Assembly (NCBI GenBank): GCA_964616015.1
Contig: CAZTTC010000051.1
Span: 1 to 16,375 of the forward strand
Direction: 5' to 3'
From: Methylibium sp964616015
Lineage (GTDB): Bacteria; Pseudomonadota; Gammaproteobacteria; Burkholderiales; Burkholderiaceae_C
DNA length: 16,375 bases
The notes beneath the pieces were generated by a model. The model did not search any database, had not been told where the DNA came from, and saw only the letters and a program-made list of their open reading frames with translations. Position numbers and translations under genes: made by a program. Of this stretch, positions 13,506 through 16,375 are shown one piece after another. Position 1 is the first letter of the stretch; every line of letters begins with the position of its first letter.

Positions 13506-14015
13506 ATGGCAAAGATTGACCGGATGATGGTCGGCGAATCGCTCGTCGGCGACGGCAACGAAGTGGCTCACATCGACCTGCTGATCGGACCGCGCGGCAG
13601 CGCCGCCGAGACGGCCTTCGCCAACAGCCTGACCAACAACAAGGATGGCTTCACCTCGCTGCTGGCGGTGGTGGCTCCCAACCTGCTGGTCAAGCCGGCG
13701 ACCGTGATGTTCAACAAGGTCACGATCAAGGGCGCCAAGCAGGCGGTCCAGATGTTCGGCCCGGCCCAGCGCGGCGTCGCGATGGCGGTGGCCGATTGCG
13801 TCGAGGACGGCACCATCCCGGCCGACGAGGCCGACAACCTCTTCATCAGCGTCGGCGTGTTCATCCACTGGATGGCCGAGGACGACAAGAAGATCCAGGA
13901 CTACAACTACCAGGCGGTCAAGGAGTCGATCAAGCGCGCCGTGTCCGGCACGCCGACCGCCCGCGAAGTGGTGGCCAAGAAGGGCAGCGCCGCGCACCCG
14001 TTCGCGGCCAAGTGA
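13506..14015 (+). CDS. fae: formaldehyde-activating enzyme
   Basis: Condenses formaldehyde with tetrahydromethanopterin to methylene-H4MPT, the entry step of formaldehyde oxidation and detoxification in the cytoplasm. At 169 residues it has the family length. The signature ESLVGDGNEVAHIDLLIGPRG (11-31) contains the catalytic histidine H22 (His17 in the published numbering). LTNNKDGFTSLLAVVAPN (42-59), KPATVMFNKVTIKGAKQ and FGPAQRGVAMAVAD follow. The GGAG site at 13495-13498 lies 7 nt before the ATG. Codon choice is strongly biased to AAC, AAG and CAG, as for a highly expressed gene. The product feeds MtdB and then Mch, encoded upstream. A strong terminator follows. Confidence 0.98.
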   Translation: MAKIDRMMVGESLVGDGNEVAHIDLLIGPRGSAAETAFANSLTNNKDGFTSLLAVVAPNLLVKPATVMFNKVTIKGAKQAVQMFGPAQRGVAMAVADCVEDGTIPADEADNLFISVGVFIHWMAEDDKKIQDYNYQAVKESIKRAVSGTPTAREVVAKKGSAAHPFAAK

Positions 14016-14060
14016 TGCACCCGTCCCCGGGCACGCCGTAGCGCGCCGGGGCGGCTCTGC

Positions 14061-14100
14061 AAGGAAGAAGCCGACCGGGCGACCGGTCGGCTTCTTCCTT
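14061..14100. terminator. bidirectional intrinsic terminator between fae and folB
   Basis: A perfect 18-bp stem (14061-14078 with 14083-14100) closed by the tetraloop GCGA, a GNRA type. The 5' arm starts AAGGAAGAAG and the 3' arm ends CTTCTTCCTT, so either strand gives a GC core followed by a pyrimidine/T-rich end. It lies 45 bp after the fae stop and 22 bp from the folB stop, and so suits both convergent genes. Confidence 0.88.
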
Positions 14101-14122
14101 GGGGCGGCCGGCGTCGGTCGAT

Positions 14123-14611
14123 CTACTGGCTGCCCGGCACCATCCCGGCACCGATCAGCGACAGCACGGTCGCACTGCGACCGCTCGGTGACTCCGGCGG
14201 GCGCCGGCGCTCGATCGCCACGCCGACCGAGTCGACGTCGTCGAACTTCCTCGGCTTGACGACGACCACCCGCACCCAGTGCGCGCCGAACTCGCCCAGC
14301 AGGATCTCCGCGATCGTCTCGGCGAACGATTCCAGCAGCGTGAGCCGATGCTCCTTCAGCAGCCGCTGGAGGCGCTCGCGCACCACGCCGTAGTCGATGG
14401 TGTCGGCGATCTGGTCGGTGTCACAGGCGCGCGGCCGCGGCACGCCGGCCGTCAGGTCGATGCGGATCGTCTGCGGGCGGTGCAGTTCGCTGTCGTGGAT
14501 GCCGATCACCGTCTGGCCGGTAAAGCCCTCGATGAAGATCAGGTCCAGCGGCTGGGCCTCCCTGCCGGGGTCGGCCTGCGGGGGCTGGAGGTGGGGGCGG
14601 TGGGCGATCAC
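14123..14611 (-). CDS. folB: FolB-like dihydroneopterin aldolase, probably serving H4MPT synthesis
   Basis: Splits dihydroneopterin to 6-hydroxymethyl-dihydropterin and glycolaldehyde, giving the pterin half of folate or methanopterin. From a GTG at 14611 it has 162 residues. The core (about 23-137) matches FolB: LIFIEGFTGQTVIGIHDSE with E42, TIDYGVV with Y74, and the near-invariant lysine K119 in VVVKPRKFDDVDSVGV. It is longer than the usual 120 residues, with about 22 extra at the N-terminus and 25 at the C-terminus. Start choice: CGGAG sits 6 nt before the GTG and no ATG lies nearer the core; an ATG at 14701 would add 30 residues without a ribosome site. It is convergent with fae, which suggests dedication to H4MPT. 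Confidence 0.85.
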   Translation of the reverse strand: MIAHRPHLQPPQADPGREAQPLDLIFIEGFTGQTVIGIHDSELHRPQTIRIDLTAGVPRPRACDTDQIADTIDYGVVRERLQRLLKEHRLTLLESFAETIAEILLGEFGAHWVRVVVVKPRKFDDVDSVGVAIERRRPPESPSGRSATVLSLIGAGMVPGSQ

Positions 14612-14882
14612 AGGCGGCTCCGGGAATGCAGGTGTTGCCAGGCGTTGCAGCGAGGTCCGCGCCGGGCTGCAAGAGCCGGACCATGCCAGATTTTGGAACA
14701 CTTGGGGGCTCGTCCCCGGGCTTCCACCCCCTTAGTCCGCCGAAACCACCGCGCCAGAATCGAGACGGATTGACCCACAGGGGGACAGGCTGCGCGCAGC
14801 AGGCGCCCGGCCCCACCCTGGGGGCAACCCGGACCCGCTGCAGCGCGGCCGGTCCTGTGCGCACCAAGAACGAGGGGACAGC
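14612..14882. other. divergent intergenic region between folB and the sigma-54 activator
   Basis: A 271-bp stretch with no convincing gene. It must hold the start signals of both neighbours. I see no good sigma-70 or sigma-54 match. A direct repeat GTTGC-CAGGC-GTTGC (near 14634-14648) is the only small pattern noticed. Intervals between all other genes in the window are shorter than 300 bp. Confidence 0.5.
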
Positions 14883-16375
14883 ATGAGCAGCACCAGCAAC
14901 CGCCTTCCGGCGGGCGACGCCGCCTCCCGCGGCTCGGTCCAGCCGCTGCCGCCACCGCGCAGCCCGGTCTCGCTGCGCGAGGCCGGCCAGCATGCGCATC
15001 GCATCCTCGACGCGGTGCGCCTGCGCGCGACCGAGGACGACGTGATGGCGCGTTCCTGGACGCGTTGCCTCGAGCAGCATCGCCTGCACCCAGACCGTCC
15101 GCGCCACCCGTCGGTGGTGACGCCCACCGAGCTGGCGCAGCGGCAGTCGCGCCTGGCCGAGGTCATCGACTGCGCACGCTACGAGATGGCCACGCTGTAC
15201 CAGCAGCTGGCCGACACCGAGTCGGCCGTGGTGCTGACCGACACCGACGGCGTGATCCTGCACATGGTGGCCTCGCCGGCGTTTGCCGAGGACGTGACGC
15301 CGCTGGGCTTTCACGTCGGCGCGGTGTGGAGCGAGGCCGAGGCCGGCACCAACGGCATGGGCACCTGCCTGGTCGCGGCCAGCCCGGTGGCGGTGCGGCG
15401 CGAGGACCACTTCTTCACCCAGCTGACCTCGCTGACCTGCTCGGCGGTGCCGGTGTTCGACCCGCAGGGCCAGATGACGGCGGTGCTCGACGTGACCAGC
15501 CGATCGAGCCTGCAACAGCAGCACTCGCTGGTGCTGCTGGGCATGACCGCGCAGATGATCGAGAACCGCCTGCTCGAGCTGCGCCATCCCGAGGCCCACC
15601 TGCTGCACTTCCACAGCCGGCCCGAGTTCGTCTACACCCTGCACGAAGGCAAGCTCGCGCTCGACGAGGAAGGCCGCATCCTGGCCGGCAACCGCAGCGC
15701 GCTGTTCCAGCTCGGGCTGCGCTCGGTGGCCGAGCTGAGGTCGCGACGGCTCGACGAGCTCTTCCACACCCGGCTCGACGACATCGTGCAACGCTGCCAG
15801 CGCAGCGCCTTCCACCCGGTCGTGAGCTTCGGCGCCCAGGGCCAGAGCCGCTTCTTCGTGGTGGCGCGCCCGCCGGCGTCGGAGATCGAGGCCCTCGAGC
15901 TGCGCGGCGGCGGCCTGGCCGGGCTGACGCCGACGGCGCGCTCGCGCAGCCTGCCCTCGCGCGCCGAGCCGCGGCGCGACCCGGCGCCGGCCCCGGGCGT
16001 GGCGCGCAGCTTCGGCGAGCCGCGCCTGGCCGGCCCGCTGGACCAGGCCCGGCGCGCCATCGCGCGCGACATCCCGGTGCTGCTGCACGGCGAGACCGGC
16101 TCGGGCAAGGAGGTGTTCGCGCGCGCGCTGCATGCTGCCAGCCCCAAGGCCAGCGGGGCCTTCGTGGCCGTCAACTGCGCCAGCCTGCCCGAGACGCTGA
16201 TCGAGGCCGAGCTGTTCGGCTACCGCGCCGGCGCCTTCACCGGCGCCTTGCGCAGCGGCCGGCGCGGCAAGGTGCTCGAGGCCGACCGCGGCACGCTCTT
16301 CCTCGACGAGATCGGCGACATGCCGCTGCCGCTGCAGGCGCGGCTGCTGCGCGTGCTGGACGAGCGCAAGGTCAC
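14883..16375 (+). CDS. AcoR-type sigma-54-dependent transcriptional activator, 5' part
   Basis: The first 497 residues of an AcoR-family enhancer-binding protein; the rest lies beyond the window. A helical N-terminal part (about 30-90, with RSWTRCLEQHRLHPD) is followed by a GAF sensor domain (about 95-235) containing EAGTNGMGTCL (153-163). Then come a linker region and an Ala/Arg/Pro-rich stretch (about 340-385). The AAA+ ATPase domain has Walker A GETGSGKE (403-410), the sigma-54 contact loop GAFTGA (450-455) and Walker B TLFLDE (471-476). A C-terminal Fis-type HTH is expected outside. GAGGGG lies 5 nt before the ATG. AcoR relatives respond to acetoin or alcohols and often control quinoprotein alcohol dehydrogenases, so the ligand here is open. 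Confidence 0.93.
   Translation, partial: MSSTSNRLPAGDAASRGSVQPLPPPRSPVSLREAGQHAHRILDAVRLRATEDDVMARSWTRCLEQHRLHPDRPRHPSVVTPTELAQRQSRLAEVIDCARYEMATLYQQLADTESAVVLTDTDGVILHMVASPAFAEDVTPLGFHVGAVWSEAEAGTNGMGTCLVAASPVAVRREDHFFTQLTSLTCSAVPVFDPQGQMTAVLDVTSRSSLQQQHSLVLLGMTAQMIENRLLELRHPEAHLLHFHSRPEFVYTLHEGKLALDEEGRILAGNRSALFQLGLRSVAELRSRRLDELFHTRLDDIVQRCQRSAFHPVVSFGAQGQSRFFVVARPPASEIEALELRGGGLAGLTPTARSRSLPSRAEPRRDPAPAPGVARSFGEPRLAGPLDQARRAIARDIPVLLHGETGSGKEVFARALHAASPKASGAFVAVNCASLPETLIEAELFGYRAGAFTGALRSGRRGKVLEADRGTLFLDEIGDMPLPLQARLLRVLDERKV

Noticed and set aside
14670..14700. Minus-strand TGGCATG followed by TTGC in the folB/activator gap
   Set aside because: The two halves are 5 bp too far apart for sigma-54 recognition.
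1..16375. Insertion sequence, prophage, tRNA or rRNA genes
   Set aside because: No transposase, integrase or phage proteins, no terminal repeats with target duplication, and no RNA-gene sequence could be recognised on either strand.

Overview
The window is very GC-rich (about 70% by eye) with dense, short-gapped genes. It reads as chromosomal DNA of a methylotrophic betaproteobacterium, probably Burkholderiales of the Methylibium/Rubrivivax/Leptothrix type. That placement is inferred from the dCTP deaminase sequence, the codon bias and the style of the intergenic repeats; no database search was run. No rRNA, tRNA, CRISPR array or transposase gene was seen.

Left part (1-2132): the 5' portion of dcd on the minus strand. 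It is divergent from a two-gene plus-strand unit, a DUF962/Mpo1-like membrane protein and a membrane-anchored metallo-beta-lactamase-fold hydrolase. The unit is generic housekeeping or accessory content.

Regulation and uptake module (2133-6721): a minus-strand two-component pair, a MoxY-type histidine kinase and a NarL-type response regulator. Divergent from it is a TonB-dependent outer-membrane receptor. The control region between them carries a near-consensus sigma-54 promoter pointing at the receptor.

C1 island (6997-14611): beta-RFAP synthase (mptG), methylene-H4MPT dehydrogenase (mtdB), a COG2232-like ATP-grasp ligase (orfY type), methenyl-H4MPT cyclohydrolase (mch), a RimK-like ATP-grasp ligase (orf7 type), a CitG-like enzyme (orf17 type), and formaldehyde-activating enzyme (fae). 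A FolB-like dihydroneopterin aldolase lies on the opposite strand. Fae, MtdB and Mch are three consecutive steps of tetrahydromethanopterin-linked formaldehyde oxidation, and most of the others are known or suspected cofactor-biosynthesis genes. The formyltransferase/hydrolase genes (fhcABCD) and the orf5 and orf9 genes are not in this window.

The island is rich in non-coding structure: a branched intergenic repeat after mtdB, a perfect 16-bp hairpin after mch, and an exact 86-bp tandem repeat between orf7 and orf17. Each unit of that tandem repeat carries its own ribosome binding site and an ATGA stop/start overlap. A palindrome overlaps a candidate fae promoter, and an 18-bp bidirectional terminator separates fae from folB.

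Right end (14883-16375): the N-terminal two-thirds of an AcoR-type sigma-54 activator, cut by the window edge. It is an obvious but untested candidate activator for the sigma-54 promoter seen near 4280.
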